Made by a program: the position numbers and the translations under genes
The notes under the pieces: generated by a model
Told to the model about the DNA's origin: nothing
The model's database searches: none
Seen by the model: the letters and a program-made list of their open reading frames with translations, nothing else
Assembly: GCA_016926805.1 (NCBI GenBank)
Contig: JAFGNV010000029.1
Location: forward strand, 1 to 64,000
Source: Anaerolineae bacterium
GTDB taxonomy: Bacteria > Chloroflexota > Anaerolineae > 4572-78 > J111
Length of the DNA: 64,000 nucleotides
Reading direction: 5' to 3'
Part shown: positions 9,058-17,435 of the stretch, in pieces
How positions within the stretch are numbered: the stretch's first letter is position 1
Layout: the number at the start of each line of letters is the position of its first letter

Positions 9058-11406
9058 ATGCAAAGCGATCGTGGTGATAAACAAAATCCTAAATTAAACT
9101 TTTTTGGCTCATTAAAGGGGAAATTAATCCTTTTCTTTCTGGTTGTTTCGCTTATTCCCCTGCTTCTTGTGGGTTGGCTAACCTATTCTCGAGCGCGGCA
9201 TGAGCTACGTGTGGAAGCGTTCAAAAAGCTTGAAACCGTGCGCGACGCAAAATTTGAAGAGATTGACACCTTTTTTGACGGAATTGAGCGGGATTTGCGG
9301 CTGCTGTCTGAGCTTGACATTGTCAGTGAAGCCTATCGGTCACTTTCTGGAACAATATCTATCGTCGGGTTAGCAGAAGTTCGAGAGTTGGGGTTTATGG
9401 GAGATCCGACCAAGGAGGGGGCAGATACCCTGAATCCATATAGCCTGACCCATGCCAAATATTACGATCTATTCTCTAATATTGTCCAGGCGCGGGGGTA
9501 CCAGGACCTTTTGCTGGTATCTCCTTACACGGGGGATGTTGTTTACAGCTATGCCAAGCAAGACGATTTTGCCACCAGTCTCCTGAACGGCCCTTATCAG
9601 AATACAGCCCTGGCCGATTTATTTAGGAAACTAAAAGACGAAGCCGAGACCGGTGATGTTTTTATGACTGATTTTGTTAACTATCCACCTGCCGGGGATA
9701 CGCCGGTCAGTTTTGTGGGGATTCGCCTGATTGACCGGGTACACGGCACAAAAGGAATACTTATTTACGAGTTGCCGATAGAGTTGATTGATAATTTGAT
9801 GAAGAAAGGGAAGGATGTTCGACCCGGAGGTGCGGAAACGTATTTGGTGGGTGAGACAAAAAGGATACTCTCCATTACGGATTTTAGTGATGAAATTGTC
9901 AACATACCAGCCGTAGAAAAAGGACATGTTGAGTCAGGCACTGCTGAAGATTCCCAACGTTCCATGCTTAGTGCTTACCGTCCCGTAGAAAGGGGGGGAG
10001 TAACGTGGGTTTTGTTGGCTGAGCAAACAGAAGAGGAGGCCGTTGAAACGGCTAACGTACTGCGCGTTTGGATATTAGGGTTTCTTGTTGTCACAACCGG
10101 GTTAGTAATTTTGGTAGGCTTATTTGTTGCGTTCAGAATTGCCCGCCCTATTGAGTACCTCACCAACATAGCCCGGCAGGTAACCGGAGGCAACCTGGCG
10201 GTGCAAGCGCCGGTAACAAGTCAGGATGAAACGGGCCAGTTGGCCCAGGCCTTCAATATTATGACTGTCCAATTACGGCAACTGATTGGTTCGCTGGAAG
10301 AGCAGGTGCAGGAACGAACGGCTGAGTTATCCGCGTCTGTGGGAGTGGGCCAGCGGGCGACTGCTATTAGAGATCTGGATAAACTCCTGCCTACTATCAC
10401 CGAGTTTGTTCGGGAGAAATTTAATCTTTATTATGTTCAGATATTTCTGGCGGACGATATTAATCAAAATTTAGTTCTGCGGGCCGGTACTGGACAGGCG
10501 GGGCAGGAATTGCTGGCTCGTCGCCTTAGCCTGCCGATTGATGCCCACTCGTCTGTCGGTCAAGCGGCTATTGAAGGCCGGCCTGTTATTATCCGTGATA
10601 CCACACTGGGCAATATTGATATCAGCCAACGCATACCTGCCGAATGGTATGCGGTGTTGATAAAAAAGGCGCAAGCTAAAAAACCTGCTTCACTTTTACC
10701 CAAAACCGTGTCTGAATTGACCATACCCTTAATGGTTCAAGAACAGGTGATTGGCGTGTTAGATCTGCAGGATGACAAGCTTAATACGTTTACCCGGGAT
10801 AACCTGAACGTCTATGAGGCGATAGCGATTCAGTTGGCGATTGCCATTGATAGCGCCCGCCAGTGGGCGTTAACTCAAGAAGCTCAACAACGGGCCGAGG
10901 AAGCTATTAAACAGCTTACCCGCGAAGCCTGGGCGGAGAGGTTGGCCACCTCATCAAAGGATACTGGCTTTGTTTATGACCTTTCGCGAATTTCATCCCT
11001 ATTGCCGGATGCTTATGCGGTGACCTCCACCCGTGAGAACGGCCATTCAATCCCGTTGGTAGTGCAAGACCTGACCATAGGTTACCTATCAGTTAAAACA
11101 CCCGGGAATCGGGATTTGACCGAAGATGAACGGGCGTTATTACAGGCGGTGGCCCAGCAACTGGCCCAAAAAGCAGAAAACTTACGCCTTTTTGAGGCAA
11201 CCCAACAACGGGCCAGCCGCGAGCAAATCGCCCGCCGCATTATCGACCGGGTGCGGGCCAGCCGCAACATTGAAACGGCTCTGAGAACAGCCGCCGAAGA
11301 GTTGAGCAGAGCTTTGGGCGCAGCCCGGGCCACGATTGACCTGCAAATAGTGTCACAAGCACAGCCTATTCCCGCGGAAGAGCAGAATGAGGAAAATCGG
11401 TCATGA
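9058..11406 (+). CDS. Membrane sensor, Cache-HAMP-GAF, no output domain
   Basis: 782 residues. Start chosen at the ATG at 9058, seven bases after GGAG (9047-9050); an in-frame TTG at 9040 has no such site. TM1 about 17-39, an extracytoplasmic Cache-type region of about 290 residues, TM2 about 337-362, HAMP about 358-412 (ARPIEYLT, DETGQLAQAF), coiled coil, GAF about 420-600 (SELTIPL, GVLDLQDD; the usual YHAHIYLL is here YYVQIFLAD), a degenerate second GAF and the shared tail (EATQQRASREQ). No kinase or cyclase. The Cache plus HAMP layout is that of chemoreceptors, but the methyl-accepting signalling hairpin is replaced by GAF domains. Role inferred: an extracellular small-molecule receptor feeding the array kinase. 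Confidence 0.85.
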   Translation: MQSDRGDKQNPKLNFFGSLKGKLILFFLVVSLIPLLLVGWLTYSRARHELRVEAFKKLETVRDAKFEEIDTFFDGIERDLRLLSELDIVSEAYRSLSGTISIVGLAEVRELGFMGDPTKEGADTLNPYSLTHAKYYDLFSNIVQARGYQDLLLVSPYTGDVVYSYAKQDDFATSLLNGPYQNTALADLFRKLKDEAETGDVFMTDFVNYPPAGDTPVSFVGIRLIDRVHGTKGILIYELPIELIDNLMKKGKDVRPGGAETYLVGETKRILSITDFSDEIVNIPAVEKGHVESGTAEDSQRSMLSAYRPVERGGVTWVLLAEQTEEEAVETANVLRVWILGFLVVTTGLVILVGLFVAFRIARPIEYLTNIARQVTGGNLAVQAPVTSQDETGQLAQAFNIMTVQLRQLIGSLEEQVQERTAELSASVGVGQRATAIRDLDKLLPTITEFVREKFNLYYVQIFLADDINQNLVLRAGTGQAGQELLARRLSLPIDAHSSVGQAAIEGRPVIIRDTTLGNIDISQRIPAEWYAVLIKKAQAKKPASLLPKTVSELTIPLMVQEQVIGVLDLQDDKLNTFTRDNLNVYEAIAIQLAIAIDSARQWALTQEAQQRAEEAIKQLTREAWAERLATSSKDTGFVYDLSRISSLLPDAYAVTSTRENGHSIPLVVQDLTIGYLSVKTPGNRDLTEDERALLQAVAQQLAQKAENLRLFEATQQRASREQIARRIIDRVRASRNIETALRTAAEELSRALGAARATIDLQIVSQAQPIPAEEQNEENRS

Positions 11407-11497
11407 AAGTTGAACAAACAAAATGGACCAAAGCAAAAGGTTGGGAGCCAGACATTACCAAACAATGACCATAACAACGTTTTTAGAGGAATAACTG

Positions 11498-14419
11498 ATG
11501 CACAAATTGCTTGAACGTCAACTAAAACGGCACATTGGATCGGTTGATTCTGTCCCGGAGGAATGGAAAAAATTTATCGAGGTGGTAGACGAAGTCTATC
11601 GCCAGACCGATATTGACCGCACCCTCCTGGAGCGCTCATTGGATCTGACTTCAGAAGAGCTTTTTGAGAAGAATCAGCAACTTCAACAGCAAGTGGCTGT
11701 TGAGCAGAAGCGCGCCGCTGAATTGGGGCAAGAGATCACCGAGCGCAAGCGGGCCGAGGAGTCATTACAGGAGAGCGAGTTTCGTCTCCAAACCATTATG
11801 AACTCGGTCCAGGCCGGAATCGTGATGGTAGATGCTGAAACGCGCGAAATTGTTGAGGCCAACCCGGCGGCATTGCGGATGATTGGCGCCGACAAAGAAA
11901 AAGTAATCGGCAACGTATGTCATAAATTTATTTGCCCGGCAGAACGGGGACGATGTCCAATATGTGATTTGGGGCAAACGGTGGATAACTCGGAGCGGGT
12001 TTTACTGACCGCTCAGAAAAAAGTTGTCCCGATTATTAAAAATGTGATTACCATAACGCTGGGTGAACGTAAATATCTTGTAGAGAGCTTTGTGGATATT
12101 GCCCAGCAAAAGCGGGCCGAGGAAACTTTAACTAAACGAGCCACCGAACTTGAAACGGTAGCGCAGGTAAGCACGGCTGCTTTGAATATTTTGGATACCC
12201 CAGAACTGCTGCAAACCGTGGTCGATCTGACCAAAGAGCGTTTTGGCCTGTATCACGCCCATATCTACCTGCTGGATGATATTACGAGTCGTCTGGTGTT
12301 GGCGGCAGGTGCGGGTGAAGTGGGGCGGCAAATGGTATCTGAGGGGTGGAATATTCCGCTTGAACGAGGGCAGTCGTTGGTAGCGCGAGTTGCCCGCAGC
12401 CGCCAGGGCGTCATCGTGGGCGACGTGCGCTCAGAACCTGATTGGTTGCCGAACCCGTTGTTACCCGAAACTCGATCGGAATTGGCGGTTCCACTTCTGA
12501 GCGGCGATCGATTGTTAGGTGTACTCGACGTTCAGTCGGACAAACTCGGCTATTTTACGGATGATGACATTCGGATCCAAATCGCCCTGGCCGTTCAGGT
12601 GGCTGTAGCCCTGGAAAATGCCCGCCTGTTTGAACAGGCCGAGCAGGCCGATCTCTTATTGCACGAGCGGGTGAAAGAGCTTGACTGCCTGAATGACATT
12701 GGTCGAGAAATGGAAGAAAATCCGCCGCCGTTGCCCGAACTATTGCAGTGGATTTCCGAGCGTATCCCGCTGGCCATGCGATACCCGGAACTATCCGTAG
12801 TGGCCATCGAATATGATGGTCAGGTTTATGGCGATCCCAGGGCCATTGACCTGCCCAATCAAATTACGCACGGTTTATACATTGGGGGAGAGTTAGAGGG
12901 TCGAATTTACATTGCCCATACGGAACGGCACGACTTCATTGATGAGGAAAGCGCCCTGTTAGGTGGGGTTGCTACCCGGGTGAGCGGTTTTATTGAAAAT
13001 CAACGCCTCATCGAACAGACCCGGCAACGTTCCGCAGAATTGGAAAAAGTTCTGGTCGAGGTGCGACGATTGGCCGCCATAGTGGAAAATCACCCCGATT
13101 TTATTGGAGTGAGTTCGATGGAAGGCAGGGCGCTCTATGTTAATCCCGCTGGCTTAAAAATGATGGGGCTGCCGCCGGACCAGGATATAACCTCTATGGT
13201 TGCCGGTGATTTTTATCCACCCGAAGATGTCGAGAGACTGGTCAAAGAGGGTGTGCCGGTAGCCCTGGAGCAGGGTTCGTGGACTACCGAGGCCAATCTC
13301 CTTCGGGCCGATGGCGCCGTTATCCCGGTGGAACAGACCATCAGTGTTAACTATGATATTGAGGGCGTTCCCTCCAGTTATAGTGTTACTATCCATGATA
13401 TTACCAACCGTAGAGTGGCCGCCGCCGAACAGAGCCGGTTGCTGGCCGATGTGCGGCGGCTGGCCGCGATTGTGGAGAACCACCCCGATTTTATTGGCGT
13501 TGGCAGGTTAGACGGGAAAGTTGATTACATCAACCCGGCCGGGTTGAGGATGATGGAACTATCGCCGGAACACAACGTAAGTTCTATGGAGGTGAGCGAT
13601 TTTTATCTACCAGAAGACGCAGAGAAACTTATCGACGAAGGATTGCCTACAGCCCTGGAAAAAGGCCCCTGGACAGCCGAGGCTAACCTGCTCAGAGCCG
13701 ATGGGACTACCATGCCGGTAGAACAAACCATTAGTATCAATTATGATGTTGATGGCAAACCCTCTAACTTCAGCATCACTGTCCACGATATTTCTAACCG
13801 TAGGCTGGCCGCTGCCGAGCAGGAACGATTGCTGGCCGAGGTAGAGGCTTCCTACCGCCAGTATGTGCGCCAGGAATGGGAACAATACCTGCAAGAACAG
13901 CGTTACGGTCGGTGGCAAATTGAACACCGGCAGCCTGAGGCGCCGGTTGAATCCGCAACTGGGTGGCTGGCTAAAATTCAGGATGAAGTTCTGCGTGAGG
14001 GTAAAACAAAAATTGTTAGAAAAACCGGCGATAACGGCGATGAGTATCTTCCGACGGGAGATGAGCGACAAACCGCGGCTATTGTCACGCCTATCTCCTT
14101 ACGCGGCCAGGTGATCGGCACCCTCAATTTGCAGGATATGGCGCCAGACCGTAACTGGACGGCTGAGGAAATTGCCCTGGTTGAAGCCGTATCGGAACAG
14201 TTGGCCCTGACGGTGGAGAACCTGCGCCTGTTTGACGACACCCAGCGCCGCGCGACACGTGAGCAACTGACCCGCCAGATCACAGATAAAATGCGGGTCG
14301 CCCCCGATGTGGACACTATTATTCAGACTGGCTTGGCCGAATTGGCCAGGGCGCTGGGAGTTTCTCGAACTTATGTTAAATTAAGTCCATCGTTAAAATC
14401 GGATCAGCAAGAGCCTTAA
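11498..14419 (+). CDS. Cytoplasmic PAS/GAF multisensor with four-cysteine PAS, no output domain
   Basis: 973 residues, no TM or signal. A conserved helical N-terminus (LLERQLKRHIG to LLERSLDLTSEEL, residues 4-54) of a type often seen before PAS-GAF kinases, then PAS1 ~95-205 with Cys141, 146, 153 and 156 (CHKFIC, CPIC), GAF ~232-378 (YHAHIYLLDD), a diverged GAF-like region ~395-505, two tandem PAS domains at ~522-651 and ~652-781 that repeat with a 130-residue period, a last GAF-like domain ~800-930 and the shared tail (DTQRRATREQ). The cysteine cluster suggests redox, metal or iron-sulfur sensing (inference). No kinase core. The 91-base gap upstream ends in AGAGGA before the ATG. It adds cytoplasmic inputs to a cluster whose other members mostly sense outside. 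Confidence 0.83.
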   Translation: MHKLLERQLKRHIGSVDSVPEEWKKFIEVVDEVYRQTDIDRTLLERSLDLTSEELFEKNQQLQQQVAVEQKRAAELGQEITERKRAEESLQESEFRLQTIMNSVQAGIVMVDAETREIVEANPAALRMIGADKEKVIGNVCHKFICPAERGRCPICDLGQTVDNSERVLLTAQKKVVPIIKNVITITLGERKYLVESFVDIAQQKRAEETLTKRATELETVAQVSTAALNILDTPELLQTVVDLTKERFGLYHAHIYLLDDITSRLVLAAGAGEVGRQMVSEGWNIPLERGQSLVARVARSRQGVIVGDVRSEPDWLPNPLLPETRSELAVPLLSGDRLLGVLDVQSDKLGYFTDDDIRIQIALAVQVAVALENARLFEQAEQADLLLHERVKELDCLNDIGREMEENPPPLPELLQWISERIPLAMRYPELSVVAIEYDGQVYGDPRAIDLPNQITHGLYIGGELEGRIYIAHTERHDFIDEESALLGGVATRVSGFIENQRLIEQTRQRSAELEKVLVEVRRLAAIVENHPDFIGVSSMEGRALYVNPAGLKMMGLPPDQDITSMVAGDFYPPEDVERLVKEGVPVALEQGSWTTEANLLRADGAVIPVEQTISVNYDIEGVPSSYSVTIHDITNRRVAAAEQSRLLADVRRLAAIVENHPDFIGVGRLDGKVDYINPAGLRMMELSPEHNVSSMEVSDFYLPEDAEKLIDEGLPTALEKGPWTAEANLLRADGTTMPVEQTISINYDVDGKPSNFSITVHDISNRRLAAAEQERLLAEVEASYRQYVRQEWEQYLQEQRYGRWQIEHRQPEAPVESATGWLAKIQDEVLREGKTKIVRKTGDNGDEYLPTGDERQTAAIVTPISLRGQVIGTLNLQDMAPDRNWTAEEIALVEAVSEQLALTVENLRLFDDTQRRATREQLTRQITDKMRVAPDVDTIIQTGLAELARALGVSRTYVKLSPSLKSDQQEP

Positions 14420-14441
14420 TTTTGGGAAGGCGGATATCCAG

Positions 14442-16367
14442 ATGAAAAGGTTTTTCAATAGTTTAACCTTTAAGATAGGCATCATTATTGTTCTGATGGA
14501 AATTGTCATCCTGGCAGTGATCGGCTTTATCTATATCAGGCAGTTTACCAATGAAATTGATGAGCGAATTAAAACCAGAGTAGAACTACCTGGTATTCTC
14601 GTTGATCAAGGTTTGTTGTCTCTTCAAGCAGTGACCGATGAAGAAATAATGACAGAGTTGGTTGGAGAAGAATTGATAGATGGCATGATAGTTGATTATC
14701 ATGATAGGTTTGTAATGTTTGCGCTGGACTCTAGCAATGAGAAGAAATACATAAAAGATATCCCTGGCATAGAGCCAGATTGGTTTGAGTTGGACCCCAC
14801 TCAAACCCTGCTTGAAGAGACGTCCGATGGGTGGGTTAGTGTAAACAACATCAAAAACGTGTTTTCCGTTTACGTTAAGGTGGGGAATAGGCAGACAGAG
14901 CTTGAGAAGAGAAGGATAGTGGTTATGTTTGCGGGTGGTTCTACTGTTGCGGTTGCTCTAACTTCAATGGCAATTATCTTGTTGTTTAATTCAGTAATTT
15001 CAATCCGAATCAGTCAATTATTAAACGTTTTAAGACGGGTTACAAGTGGTGAACTGGGAGCCAGGGTAGAAGGTAAGATTTCGCCAGACCAAATTGGAGT
15101 TCTACAAAACGAGGTCAACACTATGGCCGGTCAACTCCAACAGACGATTGAAACCCTCGAAGAACAGGTTGTTGAGCGAACTCGCGGCCTCGAAACCGTC
15201 GTAGAAATTAGCCAACGCCTGATCGGTATCCTGGATTTAAGTGACTTGTTACATCAGGTGGTCACCCTGACCAAAGAAACTTTTGATTTTTATCACGTTC
15301 ACATCTACCTGTTGGATGAACAAGATCAAACGCTGCGCCTGGCTGAAGGTTACGGCCAGGCTGGCGCAGAGATGAAGCGTCAGGGGCATCATATTTCTTT
15401 GACGGCGCCTCGAAGTCTGGTGGCTCGCGCAACGCGTGAGAAACAGTGTATTGTGGTGGAGGATGTGCGAAGTGACCCAACCTGGTTGCCCAACCCACTC
15501 CTACCTGATACTCGCTCAGAGATGGCTATACCGGTGATGTCAGGCCAGGAGGTGATAGGGGTGCTAGATGTGCAAAGTGAAGAAGTAAGCGGTTTAACCC
15601 CGGAAGACGAGATATTGCTCCAACCTCTGGCCAACCAGGTTGCTGTAGCCGTGCGTAATGCTCGTGTTTTTACGCAAACGCAAAAGGCGCTTGAAGAAGC
15701 CCAGAACTTGCAGCGTTTATACACCGGCCAGGCCTGGGAAAAATTCAGCATCTTTCGGCCCACAACCGATTATGAAGTTCGCCAACCTGATTTACAGCCC
15801 TTACAAAATATTGCCACACCCGAAGCGGTCACGGCTTTGCAGCATAGACAGACGGTCGATTTGAGGATCGGAGGAAGCGCTGGCAATGGTTCTGATCTCT
15901 CTCCGGCCCGTTCACCGGAACAGGGGAAGGACACCCCGGGCGACGTCGAAAGGTTGGCCGGTTTTGAAAGCGCCCTGGCCACGCCTTTGAAATTAGGCGA
16001 CGAGATTATTGGGGTGCTGGGCATTCGTGATGACGACCCGGAACGCCGCTGGACAGAGGAGGAAATCGCCCTGATAGAGGCCGTGAGTGAGCAAATGAGC
16101 CTGGCTCTTGAAAACGCCCGCCTCTTTGATGAAACCGGCCGCCGGGCCAGCCGCGAGCGCCTGATTGCGGATGTGACCCGCCGGATTTGGGCTTCCGGAG
16201 AATTAGAACAGGTTATGCAAACGGCGGTGGAGCAATTGGGCAAAACCCTGGATGCCTCGCGGGTGATTATTCGCCTGGGCACGGAGGAGCAACTCACGCA
16301 AAAAGCAGTTACCAACAGAACAAACGCGGACCCCGATACGGTAGATTTAAACGACTCATCCGGTTAG
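14442..16367 (+). CDS. Membrane sensor, TM-short periplasmic loop-TM-HAMP-GAF, no output domain
   Basis: 641 residues. TM1 ~10-32, extracytoplasmic domain of only ~125 residues (smaller than a double Cache), TM2 ~162-190, HAMP ~185-235, coiled coil, GAF ~255-410 (YHVHIYLLDEQ, SEMAIPV, GVLDVQ), a helical linker, a short second GAF ~490-565 (DEIIGVLGIRDD) and the shared tail (DETGRRASRER). The first ~680 bases are visibly richer in A+T than the GAF-coding remainder, as if the input module was swapped onto a resident GAF chassis. It starts 22 bases after the previous stop. No catalytic output; assumed to act with the array kinase. Signal unknown. Confidence 0.83.
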   Translation: MKRFFNSLTFKIGIIIVLMEIVILAVIGFIYIRQFTNEIDERIKTRVELPGILVDQGLLSLQAVTDEEIMTELVGEELIDGMIVDYHDRFVMFALDSSNEKKYIKDIPGIEPDWFELDPTQTLLEETSDGWVSVNNIKNVFSVYVKVGNRQTELEKRRIVVMFAGGSTVAVALTSMAIILLFNSVISIRISQLLNVLRRVTSGELGARVEGKISPDQIGVLQNEVNTMAGQLQQTIETLEEQVVERTRGLETVVEISQRLIGILDLSDLLHQVVTLTKETFDFYHVHIYLLDEQDQTLRLAEGYGQAGAEMKRQGHHISLTAPRSLVARATREKQCIVVEDVRSDPTWLPNPLLPDTRSEMAIPVMSGQEVIGVLDVQSEEVSGLTPEDEILLQPLANQVAVAVRNARVFTQTQKALEEAQNLQRLYTGQAWEKFSIFRPTTDYEVRQPDLQPLQNIATPEAVTALQHRQTVDLRIGGSAGNGSDLSPARSPEQGKDTPGDVERLAGFESALATPLKLGDEIIGVLGIRDDDPERRWTEEEIALIEAVSEQMSLALENARLFDETGRRASRERLIADVTRRIWASGELEQVMQTAVEQLGKTLDASRVIIRLGTEEQLTQKAVTNRTNADPDTVDLNDSSG

Positions 16368-16521
16368 TTGTTAGCGATGGCATAAGGAGGCAAATAATTT
16401 ATTCCGGTAATGTGGAGATGTTACCTGCAATCTCCCAACTCCGTCTCAAAATCGTTTTTCCAAAAGTTTTAGTGTTTCCCTTTCAGAAAACCTATATGTC
16501 TAAGGAGTAAAAAGATTTACA

Positions 16522-17361
16522 GTGTTTAATACCAGAAACTTTAAAAAGATTATCGGCTTGTTAGTTTGGGGAATGGTGGTTGGGTGTACCCCTTTGAGTA
16601 TGGTAGAACCGACCCCGACCCCTACCCCGGCGCCGGAACGAGTTATCTTGAAGATTTCGGGTTCTGGCAGTGTAACATCCGTCCTGGATGCAGTGGCCCC
16701 GGCGTTTGAAGCCGATAACCCCGGGTATTATGTTGAGGTGTTAGCCGGTTCGGGTACCGGTGGGGGGGTCAAGGGGATTATCAGCGGCGTGCTGGATGCG
16801 GCCGCCATGGCCCGCCCCCCAAAACCGGAAGAAACGGAGCAAGGTATAGCCTACGTTGAGTTTGGCAAATCGGGCGTGGCCATCTATGCCCACCCCGATG
16901 TCACCGTCACCAATCTGTCCACCGACCAGTTGAAAGCAGTTTTTTCAGGAGAAATTACCCGCTGGTCCGAGGTTGGCGGCGCGGATGAGCCAATTATCTG
17001 GTACGTGCGTGATGAAGGTGATTCCAGTACTCAGGCACTTCGGGACGTTATCATGGGTGATGTGCCTTTTCCGGAAGCGGCCCAGGTGCTGACCAGCCAG
17101 GGGGATATGCTCATTGCTGTGGCCGGAACGCCCCATAGCGTGGGCTTTGGCACGTGGACCACGGCGCGAGCCGAGAATGCCCGGCTAAAGGCAATTGCCA
17201 TCGACGGCGTTGGCCCCGATAACCCTGCTTATCCAATGCTCGCTACCCTGGGGATTGGCTATTTGAAAAATCGCCAGGCAGACGTAAAACCCTTTTTTGA
17301 TTGGTTGCTTTCTGACAAAGGCCAACAGAAATTGCAGGAATTTGAGATGATTGTCCAATGA
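16522..17361 (+). CDS. PstS-like phosphate-type substrate-binding lipoprotein (orphan)
   Basis: 279 residues, GTG start; AAGGAG at 16502-16507 lies a rather long 14 bases upstream, so the start is moderately certain. A hydrophobic signal ends in the lipobox VVGC (Cys ~22), followed by a TPTPTPAP linker, so the mature protein is probably lipid-anchored outside the membrane. The rest is the PBP-like fold of PstS (ISGSGSV, GSGTGGGVKG, FSGEITRWSEVGG, SSTQALRDVI, GIGYL). In PstS, Ser/Thr/Gly in such loops bind the oxyanion. No PstC, PstA, PstB or PhoU lies in the window, so it is unlikely to be simply the uptake component; a role as ligand-presenting partner for a neighbouring receptor is inferred. 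Next gene is 74 bases away across an inverted repeat. Confidence 0.85.
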   Translation: MFNTRNFKKIIGLLVWGMVVGCTPLSMVEPTPTPTPAPERVILKISGSGSVTSVLDAVAPAFEADNPGYYVEVLAGSGTGGGVKGIISGVLDAAAMARPPKPEETEQGIAYVEFGKSGVAIYAHPDVTVTNLSTDQLKAVFSGEITRWSEVGGADEPIIWYVRDEGDSSTQALRDVIMGDVPFPEAAQVLTSQGDMLIAVAGTPHSVGFGTWTTARAENARLKAIAIDGVGPDNPAYPMLATLGIGYLKNRQADVKPFFDWLLSDKGQQKLQEFEMIVQ

Positions 17362-17388
17362 AACAGGTCTAACTTGCCGGTTAGAACC

Positions 17389-17421
17389 AGACCTGACAGA
17401 TTTCTAGAACCTGTCAGGTCT
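17389..17421. repeat. Perfect 11-bp inverted repeat between pstS-like gene and next sensor
   Basis: Arms 17389-17399 and 17411-17421 (AGACCTGACAG / CTGTCAGGTCT) around an 11-base loop. A second small hairpin just upstream (TCTAAC / GTTAGA, from about 17369) partly overlaps it. There is no clean T-run after the stem, so it is a weak intrinsic terminator at best; it could instead protect the upstream mRNA or be a dispersed palindrome. Confidence 0.6.
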
Positions 17422-17435
17422 TCAGGGGGTATTCT

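Noticed and set aside
16417-16510. Possible 30-codon gene just before the PstS-like gene, ending in the AAGGAG site
   Set aside because: GGAG touches the ATG with no spacing and the peptide has no features; a strong AAGGAGG at 16383-16389 likewise has no start codon at a usable distance.
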